Assembly (NCBI GenBank): GCA_020025015.1
Contig: JAHHSV010000001.1
Coordinates: forward strand, 1 to 64,000
Reading direction: 5' to 3'
DNA: 64,000 bases
Source: Anaeroplasmataceae bacterium
GTDB lineage: Bacteria > Bacillota_I > Bacilli_A > Acholeplasmatales > Anaeroplasmataceae
The position numbers were made by a program, and so were the translations under genes. Numbering within the stretch: position 1 is the stretch's first letter; each line of letters opens with the position of its first letter. Of this stretch, positions 44,100-53,043 are shown one piece after another. The notes beneath the pieces are model-generated. The model saw nothing but the letters and a program-made list of their open reading frames with translations. It did not search any database and was not told where the DNA came from.

Positions 44100-44724
44100 T
44101 TAAAGCAACTCCTAGGTCTTCCTTTAAATTATTTACGACCTCTACAAACTCTGGACTAATCTCAATTATATTAGTCTCAATTAGCGTATTATCTCTACTA
44201 TCTAAATAAAATCCTTCATAATAAATGTTTTTGCCTTGAAAGCTATAATCTTGAATACGCTCAAGAATCTTTTCATTGTAATCTATAAATATTTCAAAGC
44301 CTAGAAGCTTTGTACATTTATCTAAGCCCTTAATATTACCTTGAGCTTTTTCTGACTCAGAAGCTAAATATTTTTCGACATCATTTATGAAAGTTACCTT
44401 ATAAGCTGTCTTATCTAAAATCTTCATATAAACATAACCATAGCTAATATCTCTTTTGCTATAATTTTTCTTTTTTAAATTACCCTCTAACTCTTCTAAG
44501 CTTAAGCTGAAGCTAGCTGTATTGTATTTTTTAGGCTTAGGTTTAAATTTAAAGGTTTGAGCTAAAGCCATTTGAAGGCTAAAGGTTAAGATTACAAAAT
44601 CAATAACCAATAAAATTGTTATAAGTGTTCTTTCATTGGCATATAAATTCCACCAAATTAAACCTACTGCGACTAATAATGAACAACCAACTATCGTCCA
44701 TAGCTGCCATTTTTTTAATTTCAT
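44083..44724 (-). CDS. Two-helix membrane protein with soluble tail, unknown
   Basis: The 213-aa protein has two hydrophobic helices (about 8-28 and 33-55) separated by NLYANER, then a soluble domain of about 150 residues that is rich in Lys/Glu/Asn. I recognise no family. Its end overlaps the LRAT gene, so the two are probably translated together. It may anchor or regulate the LRAT protein, but this is inference from position only. Confidence 0.65.
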   Translation of the reverse strand: MKLKKWQLWTIVGCSLLVAVGLIWWNLYANERTLITILLVIDFVILTFSLQMALAQTFKFKPKPKKYNTASFSLSLEELEGNLKKKNYSKRDISYGYVYMKILDKTAYKVTFINDVEKYLASESEKAQGNIKGLDKCTKLLGFEIFIDYNEKILERIQDYSFQGKNIYYEGFYLDSRDNTLIETNIIEISPEFVEVVNNLKEDLGVALNVDQE

Positions 44725-44888
44725 ATGTACCTCTTTTTTTACTAAAAAGTTTATTTTTCATTATCAACTAATTTTAATACATTTTTACAAATAATTAAAT
44801 ACTTAAAATACAATATTTTTGCAAAAAAATGTTTTTTATTTAGAACTTTTTAATATTTACCTAATTATTTACTATTGTTCTAAGAATA

Positions 44889-44897
44889 TGTTATAAT
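44889..44897 (+). promoter_or_regulatory. Extended -10 promoter of the LD-carboxypeptidase gene
   Basis: TGTTATAAT, extended -10, 30 bases before the ATG. The -35 region is poor. The remaining 44725-44888 stretch is A/T-rich with nothing recognisable. Confidence 0.55.
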
Positions 44898-44926
44898 TTA
44901 GTCAATATTTTAAAGGAGATTTTTTT

Positions 44927-45928
44927 ATGAATAAGCCTAATTATCTTACTAAAAATATAAGCATAAACCTTATCGCTCCAAGCTTTGGCTGCACAACAGA
45001 GCCCTATAAAACTAGATTAGCTGAGGCAATAAATAAATTTAAAAAGCTAGGCTTTAAAATAAAGGAAGGAGCAAATATCTATAAGGCCTTAGGTGTTTGT
45101 AGCTCTAATACCCCAGAGCTAAGAGCTAAGGAATTTATGGATGCCTATAAGGATCCAGAAACTAATTTGATTTTATCAGTTGGTGGTGGTGAGTTAATGA
45201 ATGAAATACTACCCTATATTGATTTTGAAGAAATAAAAAAATTACCACCGAAATGGTTTATGGGCTTTAGTGATAATACAAATCTAACCTTTACCCTTAC
45301 TACCCTTGCTGATGTCGTAACCATCTATGGGCCAAATGCCCCAAGCTTTTATCCAAAAAGATTACAGTATGAAGCCTTAAATTCTTTAAGAATGCTAGCA
45401 GGAAAAAAGAGCTTTAAGGGCTACAAAAGATTCGAGCTAGAATCAACTAAGGATGAAAATAATCCCTTGGCTAAATTAAAGCTTAATAAGAAAAAAATTA
45501 TAACACCTATAAACTATAAAGAGCCATTTGAGGGTATCCTACTAGGTGGCTGCTTAGACTGCCTAATTAATCTTTGTGGAACAAAATACGATAAGGTCAA
45601 AGACTACGTTAAGGATAAGGAAATAGTTTGGTTTTTAGAAGCCTGTGATTTAAATCCCCTAGGTATAAGAAGAGCCCTATTTGAATTAAAGGAAGCTGGC
45701 TGGTTTGAAACTGCAAAGGGCTTTATAATTGGTAGAGCCTATAACTATAAGGATAATGTTTTTGGGGTGAATAGAATCAATGCCGTAACCGATATTTTAA
45801 AGGAATTAGAACTACCAATTCTAATTGATGCCGACCTTGGCCACCTACCTCCAACAATACCAATGATGACTGGGGCCAAGGCTAAAATTTCTTTTAGTGA
45901 AGAAAACATTTTCGTTGATTACAAATAA
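44927..45928 (+). CDS. S66 LD-carboxypeptidase / MccF-like peptidase
   Basis: The 333-aa protein has the S66 serine peptidase set: the nucleophile Ser in MGFSDNTNL, Glu in FLEACDLNPLGI and His in DLGHLPPTIPM. S66 enzymes either trim murein tetrapeptides (LdcA) or cleave microcin C-type aminoacyl nucleotides (MccF). The lack of a signal peptide and the N-terminal sequence INLIAPSFGCTTEPYK are more like MccF, but this is a judgement. Strong AAAGGAG site and a hairpin terminator make it a single-gene unit on the plus strand. Confidence 0.88.
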   Translation: MNKPNYLTKNISINLIAPSFGCTTEPYKTRLAEAINKFKKLGFKIKEGANIYKALGVCSSNTPELRAKEFMDAYKDPETNLILSVGGGELMNEILPYIDFEEIKKLPPKWFMGFSDNTNLTFTLTTLADVVTIYGPNAPSFYPKRLQYEALNSLRMLAGKKSFKGYKRFELESTKDENNPLAKLKLNKKKIITPINYKEPFEGILLGGCLDCLINLCGTKYDKVKDYVKDKEIVWFLEACDLNPLGIRRALFELKEAGWFETAKGFIIGRAYNYKDNVFGVNRINAVTDILKELELPILIDADLGHLPPTIPMMTGAKAKISFSEENIFVDYK

Positions 45929-45930
45929 AA

Positions 45931-45960
45931 AAGAAGTGTTTGAAACACTTCTTTTTTTAC
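45931..45960 (+). terminator. Terminator after the LD-carboxypeptidase gene
   Basis: A near-perfect stem AGAAGTGTT/AACACTTCT with a 3-base loop and a T-run. A-runs on the other side make it usable on both strands. Confidence 0.85.
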
Positions 45961-45986
45961 AAATAATCGCTTAACTAAAGGAAAAT

Positions 45987-46304
45987 TTAAGCTTTTAATT
46001 CTTCAATTTTAGCATCTAACCATATTTCTAAAATTTCTTCTGGTTGATAACCTCTACAAGAAGATTTAACCTCTAAATCTTGCATTACTAAAATTGTAGG
46101 AACACGGTCAACACCAAATTTAGCAACTAAATCCATGGTATCCTCAGCTACCTCTAAATGATGTAGCTGACAGTCACTTCTACCACCAACTAAACGAGCT
46201 AAAATTGGCATTAGGGTAATACAATTTGCACAGCCCTCACCACTTACCTCAACAACACTAATTCCTTTTAAAACGTCCTTATAATTTTCATTACTTAGCT
46301 TCAT
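45987..46304 (-). CDS. Thioredoxin-like protein with CANC motif
   Basis: The 105-aa protein has a thioredoxin fold. The redox motif is C25-A-N-C28 (SGEGCANCITLMP) instead of CGPC, and the cis-proline lies in RVPT (Pro69). No signal peptide is present, so it is cytosolic. It overlaps pflA by 14 bases and follows it, so the pair is co-expressed. A function in electron delivery or thiol protection for the glycyl-radical system is tempting but inferred; a peroxiredoxin-type partner or general reductase is equally possible. Confidence 0.85.
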   Translation of the reverse strand: MKLSNENYKDVLKGISVVEVSGEGCANCITLMPILARLVGGRSDCQLHHLEVAEDTMDLVAKFGVDRVPTILVMQDLEVKSSCRGYQPEEILEIWLDAKIEELKA

Positions 46305-47034
46305 CCTTAATCACTCCTAATAACTTTTTTGCCCAAATAACCTCATCCTTAGTTGGGGCCTTAACGCCCTCTAAAGGATATGGTATATTTAATTCCTTAT
46401 ACTTTACAACCCCCATTGTATGATATGGTAAAACCTCAATTTTCTCAACTGTTTCTAAGGTATCAATAAATGCCTTTAGCTTAACCAATTCATCTTCAAC
46501 CAAGGTGATTCCTGGTACAATTACATGGCGAATCCACATTTTCTTACCATGATCACTTAACCATTTAGCAAAGGCTAAGGTATTATCATTATAAACACCG
46601 GTTAATTCCTTATGGCCATTTCTATCAATATGCTTTATATCTAATAAAAATAAATCAACATATTTAATTAGCTCTTCATGCTTTTTAACGCTTTCAGGAT
46701 CATTAGGATTAAACATAAAGCCTGAGGTATCACAGGCTGTATGAATCCCCTTTTCATGAAATTTTTTGAATAGCTCTAACGCAAAATCAAATTGTAATAG
46801 TGGCTCACCACCGGTAATAGTAATACCACCCTTATCACCAAAATAGCCTTTATATTTTAAAGCTTGCTTAACAATATCATCAGATTCATAAACCTTAGAA
46901 TTAGCAAATGTCCATGTATCAGGATTATGACAGAACTTACATCTTAAAGGACAACCCTTTAAAAAAATTACAAATCTAATTCCTGGACCATCTACAGTTC
47001 CAAAGCTTTCAAAGGAATGAACATTTCCCTTCAT
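46291..47034 (-). CDS. pflA: Pyruvate formate-lyase activating enzyme
   Basis: This radical SAM enzyme abstracts hydrogen from the active-site glycine of PFL. I choose the ATG at 47034 (MKGNVHSFESFG), matching the N-terminus of E. coli PflA; a GTG at 47082 has no good ribosome binding site and adds an unrelated stretch. The 247-aa protein carries Cys28-x3-Cys32-x2-Cys35 (CPLRCKFCHN) for the 4Fe-4S cluster, GGEPLLQ and later family motifs. The substrate here should be Gly51 of the separate small subunit at 9338-9568. The ribosome binding site is weak. Confidence 0.95.
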   Translation of the reverse strand: MKGNVHSFESFGTVDGPGIRFVIFLKGCPLRCKFCHNPDTWTFANSKVYESDDIVKQALKYKGYFGDKGGITITGGEPLLQFDFALELFKKFHEKGIHTACDTSGFMFNPNDPESVKKHEELIKYVDLFLLDIKHIDRNGHKELTGVYNDNTLAFAKWLSDHGKKMWIRHVIVPGITLVEDELVKLKAFIDTLETVEKIEVLPYHTMGVVKYKELNIPYPLEGVKAPTKDEVIWAKKLLGVIKDEAK

Positions 47035-47161
47035 AATATCACACACCAATCTTAATGTTTCAATAAAATTTAATTTGCACACCTAGTGCTTTCTTATAAT
47101 AGCATAAAACTACTAAAATTTCTAACCATTTTGCTTTTAAAGGGTTTTCATAAATGAGGAT

Positions 47162-47192
47162 AAAAAAATAAGCTCTCCTAAGAGAGCCTATT
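47162..47192 (-). terminator. Terminator after desulfoferrodoxin gene
   Basis: On the minus strand GGCTCTC/GAGAGCT with loop TTAG, followed by TATTTTTTTATCC. Confidence 0.75.
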
Positions 47193-47203
47193 TTTATGTA
47201 AAA

Positions 47204-47578
47204 TTATAAGTTTGTCATCCATAAGCCATGTAAATTACAATAAGCGTAAACGTTTAAAACCTTTTCGTTTTCTTGTAATTTGAAGCTTGCCTTTGGCTCA
47301 TCTGCTGGAGTTAAATCCTTACGGTAAACACCCATATTAGTTTCAACAGCTATAAAGTTGATTAAATGAGCTTCAGTTTGTGGATGTAAAACACTACCAA
47401 CTACTACTTCTACTAAGTCCCCACTTAAAGTAACAACTGGTACATGCTTTTCCTTAGCTGCATCCACAGTATTTGGAATAAGTTCAACCATTGGCTTACC
47501 GCAGCAAGCTGGTTTAACCTTATGGTCAACTACCATTTCTACTACATTTTTACAAATATCGCACACATAAAATTTCAT
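47204..47578 (-). CDS. dfx: Desulfoferrodoxin (superoxide reductase)
   Basis: This iron protein reduces superoxide to peroxide without producing oxygen and is typical of anaerobes. The 124-aa protein has the desulforedoxin domain Cys6, Cys9, Cys25, Cys26. The superoxide reductase centre consists of His45 (KEKHVPVV with the conserved Glu-Lys), His65 and His71 (HPQTEAHLI), Cys114 and His117 (CNLHGLW). Length is standard for the two-iron class. It lies upstream of pflA in the same direction but behind a terminator. The AGGAGGATATTAAA site supports the start. Confidence 0.96.
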   Translation of the reverse strand: MKFYVCDICKNVVEMVVDHKVKPACCGKPMVELIPNTVDAAKEKHVPVVTLSGDLVEVVVGSVLHPQTEAHLINFIAVETNMGVYRKDLTPADEPKASFKLQENEKVLNVYAYCNLHGLWMTNL

Positions 47579-47665
47579 TTTAATATCCTCCTAACTGATT
47601 CCATTATAACATACAATAACCAGTTTTATCAAAATTTTGCTTAAAGTAATAAAACTTAAACTAAT

Positions 47666-47694
47666 TTGAAATTTTAGTTTTTTTATTTTATAAT
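47666..47694 (+). promoter_or_regulatory. Promoter of the HIT gene
   Basis: TTGAAA (47666-47671), a 17-bp spacer and TATAAT (47689-47694). Confidence 0.8.
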
Positions 47695-47718
47695 AATTAA
47701 AAAGAGGAGATGATTTTT

Positions 47719-48117
47719 TTGAGCTGTGTATTTTGTTTAATTAAAAATGGAGAAATTTCATCTAGAAAGGTTTATGAGGATGATAAGGTTTTTGCTATTC
47801 TAGATATCAGCCAAGCAACTAAGGGACATACCCTAGTGATGCCAAAGGAGCATTATGAATCTATATTTGATATACCTACTGATTTATATTTACATCTACA
47901 ATCAGTAGCACAAATGTTAGCGAAAAAGATTGTAAAAAATTTAGGGGCCTTAGGCTGCAATATTTTAAATAATAATGGTGATGCTGCGGGTCAAGTAGTA
48001 AAGCACTTCCATTTACATATTATTCCAAGATATGAAAATGATGATATAACAATTGAATCTGTTGATCATAGTAAGGATTACGATAAGGATGAAATTTTTA
48101 AGGAAGTCCTAAAGTAA
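47719..48117 (+). CDS. HIT-family hydrolase
   Basis: Histidine-triad protein that hydrolyses nucleoside phosphoramidates or adenylated amines. The catalytic motif HFHLHIIPR is intact. I propose the TTG at 47719 (product MSCVFCLIKNGE, 132 aa) as the start. It lies 9 bases after AGAGGAG and matches the usual M-x-C-x-F-C start of the family; the ATG at 47710 directly abuts the ribosome binding site. Two Cys near the N-terminus (CVFC) with a later His may bind zinc as in some HIT proteins. Single-gene plus-strand unit with promoter and terminator. Confidence 0.9.
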   Translation: MSCVFCLIKNGEISSRKVYEDDKVFAILDISQATKGHTLVMPKEHYESIFDIPTDLYLHLQSVAQMLAKKIVKNLGALGCNILNNNGDAAGQVVKHFHLHIIPRYENDDITIESVDHSKDYDKDEIFKEVLK

Positions 48118-48150
48118 GAAAAACGGCTACTAATTGTAGTCGTTTTTCTT
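48117..48150. terminator. Bidirectional terminator between HIT and helicase genes
   Basis: AAAAACGGCTAC/GTAGTCGTTTTT stem with a short loop; A and T runs serve both convergent genes. Confidence 0.85.
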
Positions 48151-50472
48151 TTACTCAGCTTTCGTATTCCAAAAATTAGCGATAACCTCATAAATATCAT
48201 CTTCAGTTTCTAGGTAGCTTAGATTTTTCCAGTGGCTTGGGAAAAGCTCCTGATATTTTTTATAACGATACCTATAATCTAATAGTAATAGGAAGCCCTT
48301 ATCAGTTTCCGTTCTGATTACCCTACCAGCTGCCTGAATTACCTTATTAAAGCCTGGATAAACGTATGCGTATTCTAAGCCCTTATCATATTTAGCATTA
48401 TAAAAATTCTTTAATATTTCATTTTCAATATTAACCTGTAAAAAGCCTACCCCAACAATTATTACTCCATGTAATAAATCACCAATTAAATCAATACCCT
48501 CAGAAAAAATACCGCCTAAAACAAATAAGCCTAAAACATTTCCTGGTTCCTTAAATCTATCAATTAATTCCTGTTGCTCAAATTCAGTAAGGCCTTGCTT
48601 TTGCGTAATGATTTCATAATCATCTAGTTCTAAATATTTAGCACACATATTTAAATATTCATAGGAAGGAAAGAAGACAATATATTTTCCCTTCTTAGGA
48701 CTAATTGCTGCTTTTATCTTAGCATTTAGAAGGCCTAGGCTTTTTAATCTATCACTATATTTAGTATTTAAGGATGAAACAATGACCTTAAATTTATTAC
48801 TATCAAATGGGGAATCTAAGGCAATGTAACTACCCTTTCCCATTGTTAATAAATCCTTATAATAATTAATAGGATATAGGGTTGCACTAAAGAATAAAGC
48901 ACCCTTAGAATGATTTTCGATTATATCAGTTAAATAAGATGATGCATCTAAGCACTTTAAGGATATTGTTAAATTATTATCAATTAGCTTTATTAAAAAA
49001 ATATGGTTATCGTTTGAAAGCCTTGAAATTCTTAAATAATCCTTAAGTAAAAAATAGATTTCTAAAATATTATCCTTAAAATCAACCTTGTCATTATTAT
49101 CTAAAACAAATTGAATTTTTTCGCAAATAGAAAATAAATAATTTTCAATTTCTAGATCCTTAGAATAATCATAATAATAGCTATTAGAAATTAAGCTATC
49201 ATATTTTTTATGAATATAATTAATTAAATATAGTAAATCCTTACCTGGCTTATTCGGAAAATCCTCAGTTAGCATTTTAAGCTTTAATAGGTCAAAAATT
49301 GAAAAGGAAGCAGAATACATATCAAGGCTTCGAGCTAATAGATTATGTGCCTCATCAACTAAAAGATATGGTCTATATGGGCCTTCCTCAAAGAATCTTA
49401 TAAGCTTAGCCTTAGGATCAAAAACATAGTTATAATCACAAATTATAACATCAACATTTGTTGAAATATTTAAGGAATATTCAAAGCTACAAATCTCATA
49501 TTTAAAGCTATAATCTAATAAAATATCTTCCGTAATTACATCATTATTTTTTAGAATATCCCGGGTTGCTTCCTTAATTTTATTAAAGAAATTTTTAGCA
49601 AATGGGCATTCATCTGGATTACAGGTTTTACTCTTTAAAAGACATATTTTTTTCTTAGCTGTAAGTATAATTGCCTTTGCCTTTAAGCCCTTTTTAATTA
49701 ATAGCTTCATCGCCTTAATTGCTGATGCCTTACCACTATTTTTAGCAGTTAAATAGAAGAGCTTATCATCAATTTCTGTCATTGCTTTTAAGCCTGAAAA
49801 AAGGCTAGACATTGTCTTACCAATACCAGTTGGAGCAAGCGCATAAATGATATCATTGTTGTTGAATGTCTCCCTTGCCGCCTTCATCATTAAAGCCTGG
49901 CCATCTCTAATTTTATCATATGGGAAATCGATGGATTTTGTTGTAACAAGGCGATTTATTGCACGTTCTAGATATTCATTAAAATAGGATAAATAAATAT
50001 CTAGAGTCCTATAAAAGAAGACTTCTAATTCCTTTTTTGTTAGTTCGTATTTATAGTTTCTTCGCGTTAATGTTGATCTTTCAATATATAAAAGATTAAG
50101 CTCAATTGTATCAATTGATTTATCTAAAAGCATTAGGTAGCCATAGATTTTTAGCTGAGCTAAATGTGACTCTAAGGGTTCAAATTTTTGATTGTAAATT
50201 TCCTTAGAGGTCGTCTTAATTTCTTCTAAAATAATCTTAGTATCGTTCCTTAAAACACCATCAATAAAGCCTATAAAATTGTAGTCTTCGTCTTGATATT
50301 TTATTGTCTTATTTAAGTAGTATTCCTTAACCGCACCATCAGTATATTCTGACTGCCTTAGGCTATGAATATTCTTCCCTTCAATATGGCTATTATTGAA
50401 GCTTAATTCATTTGTTAAATTTCCACTTTCATAGACAAAATACGCAAGCTCTCTAATAGCTATACTTCTCAT
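48151..50472 (-). CDS. Fusion of RecB-type nuclease and XPD/DinG-type Fe-S helicase
   Basis: The 773-aa protein joins two DNA enzymes. The N-terminal part has RecB-family PD-(D/E)XK residues: His29 (NNSHIEG), Asp71 (GFIDGV), Glu84-x-Lys86 (LEEIKTT) and Q106-x3-Y110 (QLKIY). The rest is a superfamily 2 helicase of the XPD/DinG type: Walker A LAPTGIGKT (about 212-220), four cysteines Cys277, Cys284, Cys289 and Cys328 for an Fe-S cluster, the DEAH box (373-376) and late motif AAGRVIRTETDKG. It should unwind and nick or resect DNA during repair. No Cas4-type C-terminal Fe-S cysteines accompany the nuclease part. It lies downstream of gyrA across a terminator, AAGGAG before ATG. Confidence 0.9.
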   Translation of the reverse strand: MRSIAIRELAYFVYESGNLTNELSFNNSHIEGKNIHSLRQSEYTDGAVKEYYLNKTIKYQDEDYNFIGFIDGVLRNDTKIILEEIKTTSKEIYNQKFEPLESHLAQLKIYGYLMLLDKSIDTIELNLLYIERSTLTRRNYKYELTKKELEVFFYRTLDIYLSYFNEYLERAINRLVTTKSIDFPYDKIRDGQALMMKAARETFNNNDIIYALAPTGIGKTMSSLFSGLKAMTEIDDKLFYLTAKNSGKASAIKAMKLLIKKGLKAKAIILTAKKKICLLKSKTCNPDECPFAKNFFNKIKEATRDILKNNDVITEDILLDYSFKYEICSFEYSLNISTNVDVIICDYNYVFDPKAKLIRFFEEGPYRPYLLVDEAHNLLARSLDMYSASFSIFDLLKLKMLTEDFPNKPGKDLLYLINYIHKKYDSLISNSYYYDYSKDLEIENYLFSICEKIQFVLDNNDKVDFKDNILEIYFLLKDYLRISRLSNDNHIFLIKLIDNNLTISLKCLDASSYLTDIIENHSKGALFFSATLYPINYYKDLLTMGKGSYIALDSPFDSNKFKVIVSSLNTKYSDRLKSLGLLNAKIKAAISPKKGKYIVFFPSYEYLNMCAKYLELDDYEIITQKQGLTEFEQQELIDRFKEPGNVLGLFVLGGIFSEGIDLIGDLLHGVIIVGVGFLQVNIENEILKNFYNAKYDKGLEYAYVYPGFNKVIQAAGRVIRTETDKGFLLLLDYRYRYKKYQELFPSHWKNLSYLETEDDIYEVIANFWNTKAE

Positions 50473-50483
50473 AATTCTCCTTA

Positions 50484-50515
50484 GAAAAATAGAAGATTGC
50501 CAAGCAATCTTCTAT
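50484..50515 (-). terminator. Terminator after gyrA
   Basis: ATAGAAGATTGC/GCAATCTTCTAT near-perfect stem with a 3-base loop, then TTTTTC on the minus strand. Confidence 0.85.
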
Positions 50516-50522
50516 AGTTTTT

Positions 50523-53033
50523 TTACTCTAAATTATTTTCCTCTAAAGTTTCTTCAACTGAATCATCATCCTTATCAACTAAGGCAATTGTTGAAATCAT
50601 TTGATCATCCTTTAGCTTAATTAATCTTACACCCTGACTAGCTCGACCTATTAGGCTTATATCAGCGATATGCATTCTAATAATCATACCCTTATCAGTT
50701 GTAATAATTAAATCCTTATCCTCGTTTACGGCCTTTAGGGTTACAAGCTTACCATTTTTCTCAGTAACATTCAAAGCCTTAACACCCATACCACCACGGG
50801 TTTGTAGACGATATTCAGAAACATCACTACGTTTACCATAGCCATGCTCTGTTACTACTAATATTTCATGAACGTTTTCATCAACTAAGGCCATACCAAC
50901 AATTGAATCATCATCGCTTAAGGTCATACCCTTTACACCTGAGGCATTTCTACCCATTGATCTAACATCAGTTTCTTTAAAGCGAATAGACTTGCCATTA
51001 GATGCACCTAGGATTATCTCCTTAGTATCATCTGTTAAGGATACCTGGAATAATTCATCATCCTCACGTAGGCTTATTGCAATCTTACCATTAGATCTGA
51101 TTGACATAAATTCAGAAACTGGAGTACGCTTTACAATACCCTTCTTAGTTGTAAAGAATAAATAATGTTTCTCATCTAAATCAGAAGGAATTCTTGTTAC
51201 AGCTGTTAAAACCTCATTTTCTTCAAATTGAATTAGATTTACTAAAGGTAAGCCCTTTGCAGTTCTTGAAGATTCAGGAATTTGATAACCCTTAATTGCA
51301 TATACCTTTCCTAAATTAGTGAAGAAATATAGGTAATCATGAGTAGATGTAGCTACTGTATGACAAACTATATCATTTTCCTTAGTCTTAATACCAGTAA
51401 TACCTACACCACCACGGTTTTGAACACGATAAACGTCCTGCTTCATACGCTTAGCATAGCCATGCTCAGTAATTGTAATAATTACATCCTCACGTGGAAT
51501 TAAGTCCTCGTTTTCAATATTTAAATCTGTATGTAATGAAATTTCTGATTTTCTTTCATCACCATACTTATTTTTGATTTCAAGCATTTCTTGCTCGATG
51601 ATTTCAAGCTTCATTTCCTCACTTGCTAAAATGTTACGATAAATTTCAACCTGTTTAGTTAAATCATCACGCTCTTGAATAATCTTTTCTCTATTTAAAC
51701 CAGATAAACGCTTAATTTGCATATCTAGAATAGCTTGAGCTTGAATATCAGTTAAGTTAAATCTTTCAATTAGCTTTTCTTTTTCGCTACCATCATTTGT
51801 TGAACGAATAATTTGAATTATTTCATCAATATTATCTTGGGCAATAATGTAGCCCTCTAAAATATGTAATCTAGCTAAGGCCTTTTCTAAATCAAATTGA
51901 GTACGACGAGTAACAATTTCTACCTGGAACTTTAAGTATTCCTCTAGAATTTGCTTTAGGGTTACTGTCTTTGGTTCATTATTAACTAAACAAATCATAT
52001 TAATACCGTAGCTTGTTTGCAACTGAGTATATTTATATAAGTTATTTAGCATTACCTCAGGATTTACATCCTTACGTAATTCAATAACAATTCTAATACC
52101 CTTACGGTTTGATTCATCACGAATATCAGTAATACCCTCAACTATCTTATCCTTAGCAATTCCTGCAATACGCTCGATTAAACGAGTCTTATTAACCATA
52201 TATGGAATTTCGGTTACGATGATTGAATTTTTACCATTTTTCTCATTAGTTTCAATATCCGCTTTAGCACGAATAACAATTGTACCATTACCGGTTGTAT
52301 AACCATTTCTTAAACCAGTAAGGCCTAAAATTTGGCCTCCTGTAGGGAAATCTGGGCCTTTGATGTATTCCATTAATTCTTCAATTTCAATCTCAGGATT
52401 ATGGATTAATGCAACTAAGCCATCAATTACCTCACCTAAATTATGAGGAGGAATATTAGTTGCCATACCTACGGCAATACCGGTTGCACCATTGACAAGT
52501 AAATTTGGAATATGGCAAGGAATTACAACTGGTTCCTTTTCTGTACCATCATAGTTATCGATGAAATCTACTGTGTTCTTATCGATATCTCTAACCATTT
52601 CCATGGCAATTTTACTCATACGAGCTTCAGTATAACGCATTGCGGCAGCACCATCACCGTCAATGTTACCGAAGTTACCATGACCATCTACTAAGGTATA
52701 ACGATAGTTAAATGGCTGAGCCATTCTTACCATTGCTTCATAAATAGAAGAGTCACCATGTGGGTGATACTTACCCATAACGTCACCAACGATACGTGCT
52801 GATTTTTTATGAGCTACGTTTGAATATACACCCATTTCATTCATGCCATAAATAATACGACGTTGAACTGGCTTTAAACCATCTCTAATATCAGGAAGTG
52901 CACGGCTTACAATAACTGACATTGCATAATTTAAGAATGATCTTTCAAGCTTTTCATTTATGTTTAAGGTTTCTATACGGTCGTTTTCTGTAACCTCGGC
53001 TTCAAGAAACTCTTCATTATCATGTTTACTCAT
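50523..53033 (-). CDS. gyrA: DNA gyrase subunit A
   Basis: The breakage-reunion subunit of gyrase, which introduces negative supercoils. The 836-aa protein has the active-site Tyr region GDGAAAMRYTEARMS and the quinolone-resistance region HPHGDSSIYEAMVRMAQPF (Ser and Glu at the classical positions, so quinolone-sensitive type). A GyrA box-like QNRGGVGITGI and its repeats in the C-terminal beta-pinwheel identify it as GyrA rather than ParC. It follows gyrB by 10 bases (AGGAGGTAGCTT). Confidence 0.97.
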   Translation of the reverse strand: MSKHDNEEFLEAEVTENDRIETLNINEKLERSFLNYAMSVIVSRALPDIRDGLKPVQRRIIYGMNEMGVYSNVAHKKSARIVGDVMGKYHPHGDSSIYEAMVRMAQPFNYRYTLVDGHGNFGNIDGDGAAAMRYTEARMSKIAMEMVRDIDKNTVDFIDNYDGTEKEPVVIPCHIPNLLVNGATGIAVGMATNIPPHNLGEVIDGLVALIHNPEIEIEELMEYIKGPDFPTGGQILGLTGLRNGYTTGNGTIVIRAKADIETNEKNGKNSIIVTEIPYMVNKTRLIERIAGIAKDKIVEGITDIRDESNRKGIRIVIELRKDVNPEVMLNNLYKYTQLQTSYGINMICLVNNEPKTVTLKQILEEYLKFQVEIVTRRTQFDLEKALARLHILEGYIIAQDNIDEIIQIIRSTNDGSEKEKLIERFNLTDIQAQAILDMQIKRLSGLNREKIIQERDDLTKQVEIYRNILASEEMKLEIIEQEMLEIKNKYGDERKSEISLHTDLNIENEDLIPREDVIITITEHGYAKRMKQDVYRVQNRGGVGITGIKTKENDIVCHTVATSTHDYLYFFTNLGKVYAIKGYQIPESSRTAKGLPLVNLIQFEENEVLTAVTRIPSDLDEKHYLFFTTKKGIVKRTPVSEFMSIRSNGKIAISLREDDELFQVSLTDDTKEIILGASNGKSIRFKETDVRSMGRNASGVKGMTLSDDDSIVGMALVDENVHEILVVTEHGYGKRSDVSEYRLQTRGGMGVKALNVTEKNGKLVTLKAVNEDKDLIITTDKGMIIRMHIADISLIGRASQGVRLIKLKDDQMISTIALVDKDDDSVEETLEENNLE

Positions 53034-53043
53034 AAGCTACCTC

